A stretch of 64,000 nt of DNA from Hofstenia miamia (taxonomy: Eukaryota > Xenacoelomorpha > Acoela), in the NCBI GenBank assembly GCA_004352715.1, contig SCFE01000034.1, positions 216,320 through 280,319 of the forward strand, in the 5' to 3' direction. Both the position numbers and the translations under genes were made by a program. The stretch's first letter is position 1, and each line of letters opens with the position of its first letter. Shown piece by piece: positions 34,902 through 45,360 of this stretch. The notes below the pieces were generated by a model that saw only the letters and a list, made by a program, of their open reading frames with translations, was not told where the DNA came from and made no database searches.

Positions 34902-35344
34902 TATACATAGTAGCGAATTTCTGAAAAGTAAATTGTATAATTTTTTGTAAAAATTGTATGAATCTTAACACAGCAGGGCTTTTTATCAAAACTGATCTTT
35001 TCAAATGACAATGCAAGTCAGAATTTACAAAAATCATTTCAATCGCATCATGATTTATCTTCTTTTCCCTGTTATTAACCCTCATTATCCCACATAACTT
35101 TACATCTTTAATTTACCATTTCTCTTCATTTTGTAGACATGTATTTTGCAATAAATTTATGCAATTTATTATTATTAGTAACTCTCTTTAACTGTTAGCT
35201 GACACATGTTTTAGTCAGTATCATTCAATCAGATGTAGATTTTTTGCAAATATTTCCCACAATTTGTACAAAACTATTTTTGAGCAAGTTCCAAAAATTG
35301 TATTTAAAACACAACATAGCATAAGGCTAATAAAATAATGTTTT
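29659..35344. other. Gene-poor stretch
   Basis: About 5.7 kb with no gene I can support. A (TA)n tract with TACATA variants is at 34868-34908. Segments near 32335-32385 and 34170-34215 (both with TTATAGAAA..TATTACAAATTG and GATTATTTAGG) look like diverged copies of one dispersed repeat. The paired frames at 32240-32694 have no family motif. Confidence 0.45.
34868..34908. repeat. (TA)n microsatellite
   Basis: TA tract with two TACATA interruptions. Confidence 0.95.
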
Positions 35345-36172
35345 TTTTTCAGTGTGATGTTCCTTACATGCCACTTTCTGACAAACTGCAAACTTCTCTG
35401 AGATGACTTTCACTTTTTGGACGTGTAAACCTGACTTTTTCCCTGATGTTTAAGGTTTTCTCCATTTGACATAGAAGCAGATAATGAAGTTCTCTGAAAC
35501 CCCATTTTGTAAACAGCATTTTGAACAGCCAGTGGTAAATGTACGTTTTCATTTAATCTTTTTTTAGATATTTCTCTTTGATAAAGTCATATACAATTGC
35601 TTTAGAAAAAACCGTTTGTCTATGCTTATATACATCCCTTTTCATTAGAAAAAATGCATTTAAACATGACCAATCAATGATGTTGAAGAAAAGCAGTAGA
35701 AGCCAGCAATTAACCTTATGTCTGCAGGTATATTCTTTAACTGCAGCATCCACTCTGTCTGTGCCACCATTTCTTTTGTTGTAGTCTTATAGGCCCCTAT
35801 ATAAATAGTATCATGATCATGATCATGCATTGTGCTCAACAATATTACTGATCTACTTTTCTTTGGAACATATGAGCATACCGTAATCTTGCTGACATGG
35901 TCAAATAAAAAATTGGATGATAGTGGAGTACGTAGTCTTGACTTCAACAAGTTGCGAAATTCCTTGCGGTTTGCTATAAGTGTACCCAGAAGAGAAAGAT
36001 TTTTTCCAATAGCAGTACTGCAAGCTCATGAGAGGCAAAAAAAATTGTCCATTGTTATATTCCTCCCGATATTGCAATATGGTTGAAACATCCATGACAC
36101 TAGCGTCTGCAGTTGAGTCACTACTTATATCATAATCATCTTTGCTTTCTTGTTCTTGATAACATTTCATTT
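35345..36172 (-). pseudogene. piggyBac-type transposase, degenerate and internally deleted
   Basis: Minus strand, from ATG at about 36170. An acidic N-terminus (QESKDDYDISSDSTAD) is followed directly by QPYCNIGRNITMDNFF, which in piggyBac lies hundreds of residues downstream, so a large piece is missing. Then LGTLIANRKEFRN, VSKITVCSYVPKKSRSVILL (the family has an Asp before R-P-V; it is absent here), a frameshift, DRVDAAVKEYTCRHKVN (family GVDxxD), WLLLLFFNIIDWSCLNAFFL, and in a third frame the C-terminal Cys/His finger VCQKVACKEHH near 35370. The first catalytic Asp (DNFF) and the GVD Asp remain but the enzyme is dead. No TTAA-flanked inverted repeats could be defined. Confidence 0.75.
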
Positions 36173-37039
36173 ATTGAAAAAAAGTTAATCTTTCTTAGTG
36201 TCTCATTTTTCAGAAAAGCAGTGAAAAGATTAAGTTGAAGTTATTTTGCAGATTTATAATATAAAAACACAATTTGTAGTGATAACTGTAGTTTGTCAAA
36301 ATAACACTGTTCAACAAAATGTAGACAATTGGCATTTAAAAGTTGTTTTTCTCACAACACTTGAAAATATTGTTTATACTAATATAGCAAAATATCACGG
36401 TAAAACATGCTGCAAAACATAGAGGGAGACAAAATATCTAACAAATTTAATCAATTCTCCCATTGTAATTAAATATATTTCAATTCTAAAAAAAATGTAG
36501 TCAAAAGGTAGTTTGAGGGTTAAAAACACTGGTCAACTAAAAGACTAAAAGAAAGACAAACTCAAATGTAAATTATAATTGCAAATTAATCACAAAATAA
36601 TACGCAAACAGTTATTTACATTTGTGATGAAACGTGCTAAAATTAAAAAGTATGAATCATAAGTAACAATAAAAATCCTTCTGTACAAATAGAATGCTGC
36701 TCTGAATAAAAATTCAAAAATATTGTTTTATGTATGCGCATAACTGCTTTTTCCATACCCGATAAAATTGCTAATTATATTTAATTCAATCTCAAAATTA
36801 CATTGATTTTTGAAAAATATGCGTATTTTTGGATTATAGTGCTTCACTAATGTTCGCGATTGCTTGTAAGCTTTTTGCAAGAATGAAACTAATACTATAT
36901 GGTACACGGCAATAGGTGCATAAGACCGGAGTTCTATCTTATAGGACTGAAAATATTATGATTAAGTGTTGTTAAAAATTTTGAATTCTTAAAACATTAC
37001 AATTGAAGGGTTCATCAATATAGATTTTCATTTTCATTA
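36173..37039. other. No gene supported
   Basis: AT-rich spacer between the piggyBac relic and the next coding-like fragments; nothing recognised. Confidence 0.5.
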
Positions 37040-37089
37040 ACTATCATTTAGTGCTGCATTGATGAAAGTGGGGTCCACATGTACATTAA

Positions 37090-37480
37090 TGTAACTTCTT
37101 GATAAGTCTATCAGAAACGGGACTTAATGAAATTGTTGTCCAATTAAACCTCGCAGCAAAAGCTCTTAAACTGGTTTTTGACGGCAACTGCATCGAGAGC
37201 TTAAGCATACATTAAGGTTGCTAACCCCGGGAATTCTAAAATTATTCGAGATTCCATCACAGTATGATCTGAGATCAAAGCTACCTTGTCAGAGATTCAA
37301 AATCTGGAAAATGAGTTAAAATCTTCTGTAAATGTTTACGGTATTTTTGTTGCCAGAATTTCGGTTCGCAGTTCAGACCAAACAGAATTGTTTTTCCCCT
37401 ATTCTTCGAGATTCTCAGACAAGAATAAATTTCAAGAGTGGATAGACAAAGAAATATATCGAATAAATCCAATACTTTAA
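37090..37480 (+). pseudogene. Unidentified coding-like fragment, frameshifted
   Basis: Three consecutive open pieces in different frames have protein-like composition: LSETGLNEIVVQLNLAAKAL (about 37098-37160), LLTPGILKLFEIPSQYDL (about 37216-37275), then VNVYGIFVARISVRSSDQTE with QEWIDKEIYRINPIL (37286-37480). Together they suggest a decayed gene or transposase of unknown family. I recognise no domain. An overlapping minus-strand frame of 71 codons is an alternative. Confidence 0.25.
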
Positions 37481-37771
37481 ATACATTAGAAATCATTGAC
37501 TCAAAACTTGGTGTACACTGAGATATTTGAATTAGAATTTACAATATTTCGTAAATATATTAAATAATTGAGTTATTTTTAAAGTACCTAAAATATAACC
37601 TTAAAAGGCAGGTATATAATTTCGATAACTAAACGCTTTTGGTCTTCATAATTTTTTTAGCCTATAGAAATACTAAATTACAGGTGTCCGCAGATTTACT
37701 ATGACTGATTAAAATGCATGACAATCACTACTTAACATGCAATACCGTTGACTCGGCAATTGAAGATTGCA

Positions 37772-38207
37772 CTAGTCATGACTCGAGTGAAAAATGAGTT
37801 CGTAATTACAAGCCCTTGTATTTAGGCATAACGGCTTTCTGGTTACATCAAGTAATTTTAATTCAATACCGCTAGAGGCAATGTGCTTTGCATGTAAGCC
37901 CGAGCTGTCCACTAGACTCGCATTCAGAGGATTCCAAAGCTTTTCTGAAGTGGTTAACATCGATTGTAAATTTGACTGACTAAATACGAGCATTTTTTCA
38001 AAATGTTGAAAATAGATATCGAAAGTTTTTCTCGCCACACCAAATTTAATATCTATACATTCGTCTGATTTAAGCAACCAAAATCACTTTTGGAGACTTG
38101 CGGAGCTATTGTACAACTCTTCCCATGCAAACGAGATTGCAATCAACAAAAACAAACTTCCACTAGGGCAATGATGGTGCTATAAGAAAAGTTTTCGATA
38201 TTAAAAC
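37772..38207 (-). CDS. Unidentified minus-strand ORF with one in-frame stop
   Basis: From a possible acceptor (TTTTCTTATAG) near 38207 the frame reads a hydrophobic stretch LFLLIAISFAW, then one TGA, then about 100 codons to the stop at 37772, including CIDIKFGVARKTFDIYFQHF and SSGIELKLLDVTRKPLCL. Composition looks protein-like and the hydrophobic start could be a signal peptide, but I recognise no family and the stop codon argues for a relic. It lies downstream of the Ser/Thr-rich gene on the same strand. Confidence 0.25.
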
Positions 38208-38499
38208 CCCGCTTTTCACCAGAACTGAATAGAACGCGAGTGTTCCATTTATTATTATTTCGAACAAGCTCAAAATTTGCTCATTTCTTCGAAAAAATAC
38301 AATGGAAGCAGATAGTTAACTTCAACCAGCGTATTTATGGACCCTAATCTTAAATTTCCATTCTAATACTGAACTTGGCAATATGCAATTAACAATACGA
38401 AACTCCTCAATCCCCAATAAAACATGTGTTACAGATTTAAATTTGGATAATCCATAAACGGAAATAGTAACATTCAAAACGATTGAAATTAGGATTAGA

Positions 38500-38505
38500 T
38501 TTATT
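38500..38505 (-). terminator. Poly(A) signal of the Ser/Thr-rich gene
   Basis: AATAAA on the minus strand, starting 25 bp after the stop codon of the 359-residue model. This placement supports the minus strand as the coding strand of the minisatellite exon. Confidence 0.55.
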
Positions 38506-38529
38506 GTTGCTAAACTACAAAACTTAAAT

Positions 38530-41500
38530 TTAATTGGCAACTGTGCTATTATTGTTAAGGCGAACATCTAATCTTCCTGTAGAAGTTGACAATGAATTTG
38601 TATTGAAGGCACCATCTGCAGTTTCCACGGAAGAACCAGTTGATCCAGAAGATACAGAAACTAGTGTTTCCGTCGACGATTCTTCGGATGACACCACGGA
38701 CGAGACTGGAACTAGTGTTTCAGTCGACGATACTTCGGGTGACACCACGGACGAGACTGGAACTAGTGTTTCAGTCGACGATACTTCGGGTGACACCACG
38801 GACGAGACTGGAACTAGTGTTTCAGTCGACGATACTTCGGGTGACACCACGGACGAGACTGGAACTAGTGTTTCAGTCGACGATACTTCGGGTGACACCA
38901 CGGACGAGACTGGAACTAGTGTTTCAGTCGACGATACTTCGGGTGACACCACGGACGAGACTGGAACTAGTGTTTCAGTCGACGATACTTCGGGTGACAC
39001 CACGGACGAGACTGGAACTAGTGTTTCAGTCGATCCCAGTGACGACTCTTCTGTTGACGTAGTTTCTCCAGGTGTTGCACCTGCTGCTACAGACGTCGTT
39101 TCAATTGATGAAAATGGTGTAATTGAAGATGACGGTTCCGATAAGAAAAGAGTAGTTTCAGAAGATTGCTCAGCTAAGGTATCGGTCGCTGCAACTGAGG
39201 AGGACGGTGTTGAAGATCTCTGTATAGGCTGCTGACTGCTTACAGAATCCGTACTGATTACTAAACAATTCGTTATGGATAAATCATTAGAGTGAAATAT
39301 TGCTGTTAAACAATTATGTCCTGAACGCATGAGTATTTTTTTTCGAATCTGAAAACATATCGTAAAGCATAGGCCAATTGCAAAACCTCAATATAAGCAA
39401 ACAAAGCTATGGCACAGCAAAGCCAAGCTGTGAGCAATGCAAACTGCTTGACAACATACAAAATATGGGTATTGTTCTTGAAAAAGCTTTTTAATGGATT
39501 GATTATACACATCTTACAATGTTTACCTGACGCATTTAGTTTAGTAGAAACACTATAGCTATATAACTGGCACAGGACGAATTACGTCCTTAATAGATTC
39601 TAAAACAGATTAGTTTTAGGCACATGTTATATGAGATGATACTTTTGAACGATCAATCAAAGCTATTTTGGAAAGATTCAATTAATTTTCTAACGCATAA
39701 TAAATTTTCGAAAATAGATATTTTAGTGTCCAATTTTTTATTTCATTTTGTAAAGAAAATGGATTCTTTAGAGTTCAAAAGTAATATTTTGGGACAACTG
39801 CTGGTCCGTGAATAGATTGTTTTCGAGTGGGGTTTGAGAATCTCAACAAGATTCCACCTTCATGACACATTTACATTTTGGGTCTAAAGTCCTTAAATAA
39901 CTTGAGGCTAGTGAGACAATTGCATGAAAGAACTAAAAAATTGCTTTTCTTTAGAAATGCTTTAAAACGCCAGTGATGTTAACAATTCTTGTATGTTCCC
40001 AGTGTTTTCCTATAGTACTGGAAATTGAAGTTGAGCAGTTACAACTGGCGGTGCAAAATTACATCAATACATAGAAGAAATTAATGGGATACCAAAGTTT
40101 AAGTGAATACTATTTTACATCAAAATCAACAACTGGACTTCTTTTCTTTGCAATACGTAAATTTATCATCCTGTATTCAACGTTTTGTACTTTAAGCATT
40201 ATTTCAACACGGAAATTGAAGTTGGGGCATTCATTGGAATTTTTCATTCTCGTCAAATTAATATTATGTACAAGTCCAATATAGGTTTCAATTATAACTT
40301 ATAAGCTTTTACACTATTAAAGTGGTTTTTCCCTATACATAATGGCGAAAACTATCCCAAACGCAATAAGAGCATCTTAAATCAAACATCACAGAATGAG
40401 CATCGCCACACCATATTCTGAAAACCTAAAGATTCCAAAATCAACAGTAGCTCGAATCATCAAAATTTATAAGGTTTGTGGTACATTTACTTCATTAAAT
40501 AGCCCAGGAAAAGCCCCCAAAGAATTCTTCTACAACTTGCTGGAGCTAATGTGTTGTTTAATGCCAATCAGTTAAAAGCCATTTTGAGCGATGGGAACAA
40601 AGATACAGTTCGTAAAGTTAGGAATATTTTAATTAAGAGGGGACTATCAGCTACTAGAATTGCTACTCCGAAGCAATTTTTATAGAATTTTCAAAGAATG
40701 CGACGTCAAAAATTTTGTTGAAGTTTCTTCAANATACTTCCATTATACTTTTCAGATGCTCTGGAGTTTGCCTCATACTACATTTTATGTATAGGTTTCC
40801 TATCTCTTCAAGATTGTCGGTTATCCCCAGTATTTCCATTGTCCTGACTTGGTAGTACATATCAATCGCTATTTTTGAGTCGACCATTATTCTTTCCACT
40901 GGCGCCATACNAGTTAAAAGCCATTTTGAGCGATGGGAACAAAGATACAGTTCGTAAAGTTAGGAATATTTTAATTAAGAGGGGACTATCAGCTACTAGA
41001 ATTGCTACTCCGAAGCAATTTTTATAGAATTTTCAAAGAATGCGACGTCAAAAATTTTGTTGAAGTTTCTTCAAACGATATCCAAAATTGGACTAAAGTA
41101 AAAGTTAGTGACGATTCAACATTTGAGCTTTTTCCACGTCGACGTGTAATTGTCTAACGGTCCGCAGGGATGTTTTGGTGTTTTCATTCCAAATATACCC
41201 TGAAAGCTCTAAAACAGAGGATGAAAATTTACGGTTTGGGCGTTCATGTGCATCAGGTTTTAGAAAGATTGTCAAAGTGGAATGAAATATGACAGCAAAG
41301 CGTTATTATGAGTTTCTTAGTGAAAATCTTCCTTTTTTACTTCGCAATTCTCTTTATTAGCATGATGGAGCCCCGGGAAACACAACCCGTGATAAAGTCC
41401 AATTTCTTGCTGATAACAGAGTAGTCATGTTTTCCAGAATGGCAAGGACAGTCATCTGACAAATACTATTGAAAATTTACGGGAAATTTTAAAGAAAAAG

Positions 41501-44195
41501 TCAATGATACGCAGCTGTCCAATCTTTCAAACCTTTGGACTACTATAGAAAAAGAATTTTACACAATTCTTGATCAGAAACTATTGGCTTTGTATGAGTC
41601 ACTACCTGGCAGCTCGTGGAATCAATATAAAATATTGGAAACAATCTTTAATGAAATTTTTTATATTTCATAATACATATTTTCCGCTTTTGTTGTTGTA
41701 TTTCACACTTTGATAAAATACTTACATTTATGTGAGGCATTACAACGATTGCCCCAACTTCAATTTCCACTTATGATTAACATGAAATGCATAAAATCTG
41801 TTAAAAATGAGATAAGAAGTTCTAACAATTTTCCTTAGATGATTCAACATAATGTGCATCAAAAAGTTGATATTTTAAATATTATGTACAGGTGCAAATG
41901 CAATTTTGTTAGGCCAGTTGAAGCTGTCCCAACTTCAATTTCCGGTAACTCATCACGATTTGTATCAAAAAAACTTTTCCTAGAGCTTCTATAAATGAAA
42001 GTTTGGAACAATTTGCGAAACATATTTGGAAGCATGTGCCTTTTTATCTACACTTATATTACTAAAGAATCCACTAAAAATAGGCAAAATCCTATGTTAC
42101 TACTTTTATAAAACCGAGTCCTCAAATTTCAAGTGTAATATGAGTTATTTAGTACAGATGCAATTGATAAAGTTAACATTTATAGAAGGATATCAGTAAC
42201 GTACATCTTAAATTGATTATAGAGAACTAGGGTCACCCCAATTGATACCAAATTGCATGTACGCTTCTAGCTTTAGATCGCTACACTAATTCTAATCTAT
42301 CGCATTCACGTGAATATCCAAACGGTTTCTATCAAGACTAAATCCTGCGTGAATTAGAGTAGTTTGCAAATAGCTATTTGTCACTTATCTACCAATATAT
42401 TTACTACATAGAAAGTTATTTCATCGCCTACTAAATTCCACAGTTAAATTTAACTACTAAAAACTGATAAATAAAAAATGATAAAAACAAACGCCATTTC
42501 CATATACTAACTATTTATAAACCAACTTACGAGTGGATGAAGCACTAACAGATGAACTGGAACCAGTAAGATGATTGTTACGTTTTTCTACTTCCATAAT
42601 CGCCGAACTGTTTTGACAAATGAGGAACGAGGTATTTACTTCATAATCACATCTTAACTGAACTAATGACAACTCCTTTTCAATTTTTACAAAACTGCAA
42701 TTATCCGATTTTTCTAAAAACTTATAATGAATTGAATATAGTGTATGCCACAGGTAAAAATAAGAAATGCATTTACAAAAAAACATTGCTTAAAAATAGC
42801 ATACTGACTTGTGATTAACTTTAATCAAGATTACAAGAAACGTTTGAAAGGTGATTTTGGAACAATTGATTCTAATCATAAAAAACTGTCTACTTTGATA
42901 AAAATTACATTCAATAATGCATTCAGCCTCATTAAAGTGCAATATAACACCAGTTTTTGAATTTAGATTTTTCTAATTGCAGTTTGTTAAACTACAGATT
43001 AGCGTTTTTATTCCTTCATATTCACAATACATTAAAAGAAACCATTTATATGAAAAGTGCAGAGACAATTCCTAATAAGAGTCGAACAGAATAATGGCTA
43101 TACGAGCCGTTTGTTTTCATCACCAGGAATTCGGAATGAGCAGTAAAATTGTACTGGCGATTAAACAGCAAGAATTAAATATCAGATTTTAGAAATTTAA
43201 CATTCTTAATCGAAAGCGGCTTTTAGAAATGACTTATAGTTGAATTAAAAACGCTACATTAATAATTCGGCCTACCATTTTGTACAGGTAAGAAACTCAT
43301 TTTTGCTTTCTTAAAGCTCTTCCTCTTTTTAAGAAAATTAATGAAAAATTGTGAATGTTGAGGAAGTCGCATGCTCTTTGACTCACAAAATTCTTCAAGC
43401 GATTCCCATGTTGCTTTACGAAAAATTCGTTCTTCAATATAATCTAAATACCAGAAGATTTAAGAGAAAAAAACTAAATTTTATACCTTTCGCTTGTAGT
43501 TGCACAAATAATAAACCTAAATTAGATAATATAACATATTGATCAATACAAGACTTCTGTGGAATGACATGTACTTACATACACACGCAGCTAAAAACAC
43601 ATTCATCTTCTGTCTGTCTGTCTGTTGTTTGTTCTTACGGTTTATATCTGTTTAAGTCATTGACAGGTTGTTGCGACTAATAATGTTTTATATTTAGCAA
43701 TTTGGTAAAACAACATTCAATTTTGTCTCCTTAAAATGTTCAGTTTATACAATCAATAGCTGTTACTTGACAATTTTCTATCTAGCTTATTTCAATTATC
43801 ACTGATTACAAACTATATAAAAATATTGTGTATTCAGTTAAATTAAATTGCAGATCTGGCACTGCTTTTATCTGAAAGTATTTTTTTCTCTAATATTAAT
43901 ATCAGACGGAGCAATAATTTCTTTTGAAAACAGTGAAAAAATTTTAATCTAAAAATTTTAAAACTTTGAAATATAGTTTCTCTTGTAATTTTCTTACCTA
44001 TAACTATTTCTAAGCAATCATTTGATTTTTTATATTCAAAACTAGTGTCATTTGACATTAACAAATTATTTTTATTAAGAACTACATATACATTTATTAC
44101 AAACATTATTACAAATTATTAGCGAATTAATTACTGCCCACAGAATCGCTTTAAGATTTTTAATCGGACTCACCTTCTTTGAAATAATCTACCAT
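38530..44195 (-). CDS. Ser/Thr-rich protein with 17-residue tandem repeats, 4-exon model
   Basis: Model on the minus strand: 44195..44174, 44081..43998, 42713..42531, 39320..38530; 1080 nt, 359 residues plus stop. Introns are GT-AG (donors GAAG|GTGAG, ATAG|GTAAG, CACTC|GTAAGT; acceptors TATGTAG, TTTTTAG, GTTCAG), all phase 1, which is good evidence for exons 2-4. Exon 1 (MVDYFKE) is tentative and gives no signal peptide, so the true start may lie further upstream. Residues about 28-140 are Cys-containing with several N-glycosylation sequons (NDT, NCS, NTS, NSS). Residues about 140-345 are Ser/Thr-rich, and about 192-316 are tandem copies of SSTETLVPVSSVVSPEV. The C-terminus contains NNNST. 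No TM helix is visible. This suggests a secreted or cell-surface mucin-like protein; I recognise no named family. Intron 3 contains a Tc1-like element and an assembly duplication. The plus-strand frame over exon 4 is considered a shadow. Confidence 0.5.
38660..39035 (-). repeat. 51-bp coding minisatellite
   Basis: Seven 51-bp units (starts 38660, 38711, 38762, 38813, 38864, 38915, 38966) plus a partial at 39017. The six from 38711 to 39016 read identically; the edge unit at 38660 differs at a few sites. The period is a multiple of three and codes for 17 residues on either strand. Confidence 0.97.
40570..41074. repeat. 163-bp duplication with foreign 177-bp insert between two N (assembly artefact)
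   Basis: 40570-40732 and 40912-41074 are the same 163 bp. Between them, bounded by single N at 40733 and 40911, lies 177 bp of unrelated sequence. Confidence 0.9.
40734..40910 (-). other. Foreign 177-bp insert, open on the minus strand
   Basis: The minus strand is open for the whole insert (59 codons) and includes MAPVERIMVDSKIAIDMYYQ and NLEEIGNLYIK. Composition differs from the flanks. Probably a misplaced read or contig end from a gene or transposon elsewhere; family not recognised. Confidence 0.5.
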
Positions 44196-44711
44196 TGTAT
44201 TAGATTGGAATTTTTAAAAATGCATTAATGAATAGCACGGTTAAATGGCAAAACAAAGTAATAGCATTCGGGACAAGAGCAATTTTAGATTGCATTAATC
44301 TGAAAGCTATAAGCGAATGGTCACTATCAGGGGTGCAGATCTTCAGAATTTTCTAAGGGGGATTCAAAATACAGAATCACTTTTTTAACATTTAATTTTT
44401 TTCAAACAAACAGCTCCTCCACTGAAAAGATTTGTTTCGTTTACACAGCTAAAACCTTCCATTATTCATTTATTACTTTAATTACTCGTTTAAATTAACA
44501 AAAATGGTTGTAATTTTTTTATGTTTTTACATTCTTGGAGGGGGATCTACTCCAGTGATCACAATTAGTTTCACTTTAAATAATCACAACACTTCATAAT
44601 CATTACATCACACAACTTGAAAAAGCATTTCCATCAACCTCAATTACGGCTCTTTCCAAATGACTCCTACTTAACTTGGTTATGAAGAACCATTGATATT
44701 AACCAATACAC

Positions 44712-44751
44712 ACACACATATATATATACATATATACTGTATATATATATA

Positions 44752-44782
<31 letters not shown>
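44712..44782. repeat. (TA)n microsatellite with two TACTGTA interruptions
   Basis: TA tract left of the MITE, containing TACTGTA at 44735-44741 and 44750-44756. Confidence 0.93.
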
Positions 44783-44785
<3 letters not shown>

Positions 44786-45125
44786 TGGCGTACTTTAACA
44801 CAATATTTGCCTATCTCACTTTCGAAAAATTTAAGCCGGAAAAAATTAACAAGGTTATTTGTGAAAATTTGTGAAACATTTGATTTTGACTACAGTGTTG
44901 CCTTTAATACTTTGTCTGACATTTTACTCAATAATTATTGTAAAATCTTTTATATTAGTTCCTTTAGAAAGAAATTAAAATTTTCAAATTAATCGTTTTT
45001 TAAATGTTTTATGTGAATATTGTATGTTTCAATACGAATTTTGTTAATTTAATATTTATTACAGCCAGCCCTCGATAATATTGTAATATTCTCGGCTCCA
45101 AGGCCTGTGTTAAAGTACGCCATGA
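44783..45125. mobile_element. MITE in a TA microsatellite
   Basis: 343 bp bounded by a perfect 20-bp inverted repeat TCATGGCGTACTTTAACACA (44783-44802) and its complement (45106-45125). TA repeats lie on both sides. No transposase is encoded; a Tc1/mariner-type helper is likely from the TA target. Confidence 0.85.
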
Positions 45126-45174
45126 TATATATATATATATACTGTATATATATATATATATGTATATATATATA
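45126..45174. repeat. (TA)n microsatellite between two elements
   Basis: TA tract separating the MITE from the DUF4817-type element, with TACTGTA at 45140-45146. Confidence 0.92.
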
Positions 45175-45360
45175 CAAGGTGTTTCAGAATTAATAAGCTC
45201 TCTTTGAGATATAACAAATCACTGATAACAAAAATCTATGAAAAGTCAAAATATATTCATTAAATCTATGGTCACTGATAAGTCAAAATATATTGATTAA
45301 ATATTTTTAAATAAATTCATTTTGACTGCAATATTAATTCTGATTTATCAATAAAGTCAC

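Larger units (their letters stand above)
40342..41640 (+). pseudogene. Tc1-like DDE transposase, degenerate
   Basis: Starts near ATG 40342 (MAKTIPNAIRAS). The HTH region contains LKIPKSTVARIIKIYKVCG and a GK-type linker SPGKAPKE. Downstream: VKVSDDSTFELFPRRRVIV (first catalytic Asp region), GMFWCF, HDGAPGNTTRDKVQFLADN (second Asp block, normally QDNAPxH), W-GQS-D near 41440 in place of WPxxSPDLNPIEN, and a C-terminal IEKEFYTILDQKLLALYESL. Stops and frameshifts occur throughout. Same strand as the element and opposite to the host gene. Confidence 0.78.
40014..41950 (+). mobile_element. Tc1-like transposon with IR/DR ends, in intron of minus-strand gene
   Basis: Outer inverted repeats: 40014-40049 (GGAAATTGAAGTTGAGCAG...CAACTGGC) and 41913-41950 (reverse-complementary). 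Inner copies of the same motif, GGAAATTGAAGTTGGGGCA, lie at 40211-40229 and inverted at 41750-41768. This two-copies-per-end layout, about 190 bp apart, is the IR/DR structure of Sleeping Beauty-like Tc1 elements. TA target duplications are not clean. The body holds a broken Tc1 transposase, and part of it is doubled by an assembly artefact. Confidence 0.85.

Noticed and set aside
38534-39235. Plus-strand acidic repeat ORF of 233 codons over the minisatellite
   Set aside because: The minus strand has consistent splicing to upstream exons and a poly(A) signal right after its stop; the 51-bp unit lacks stops in several frames, so the plus frame is open by default.
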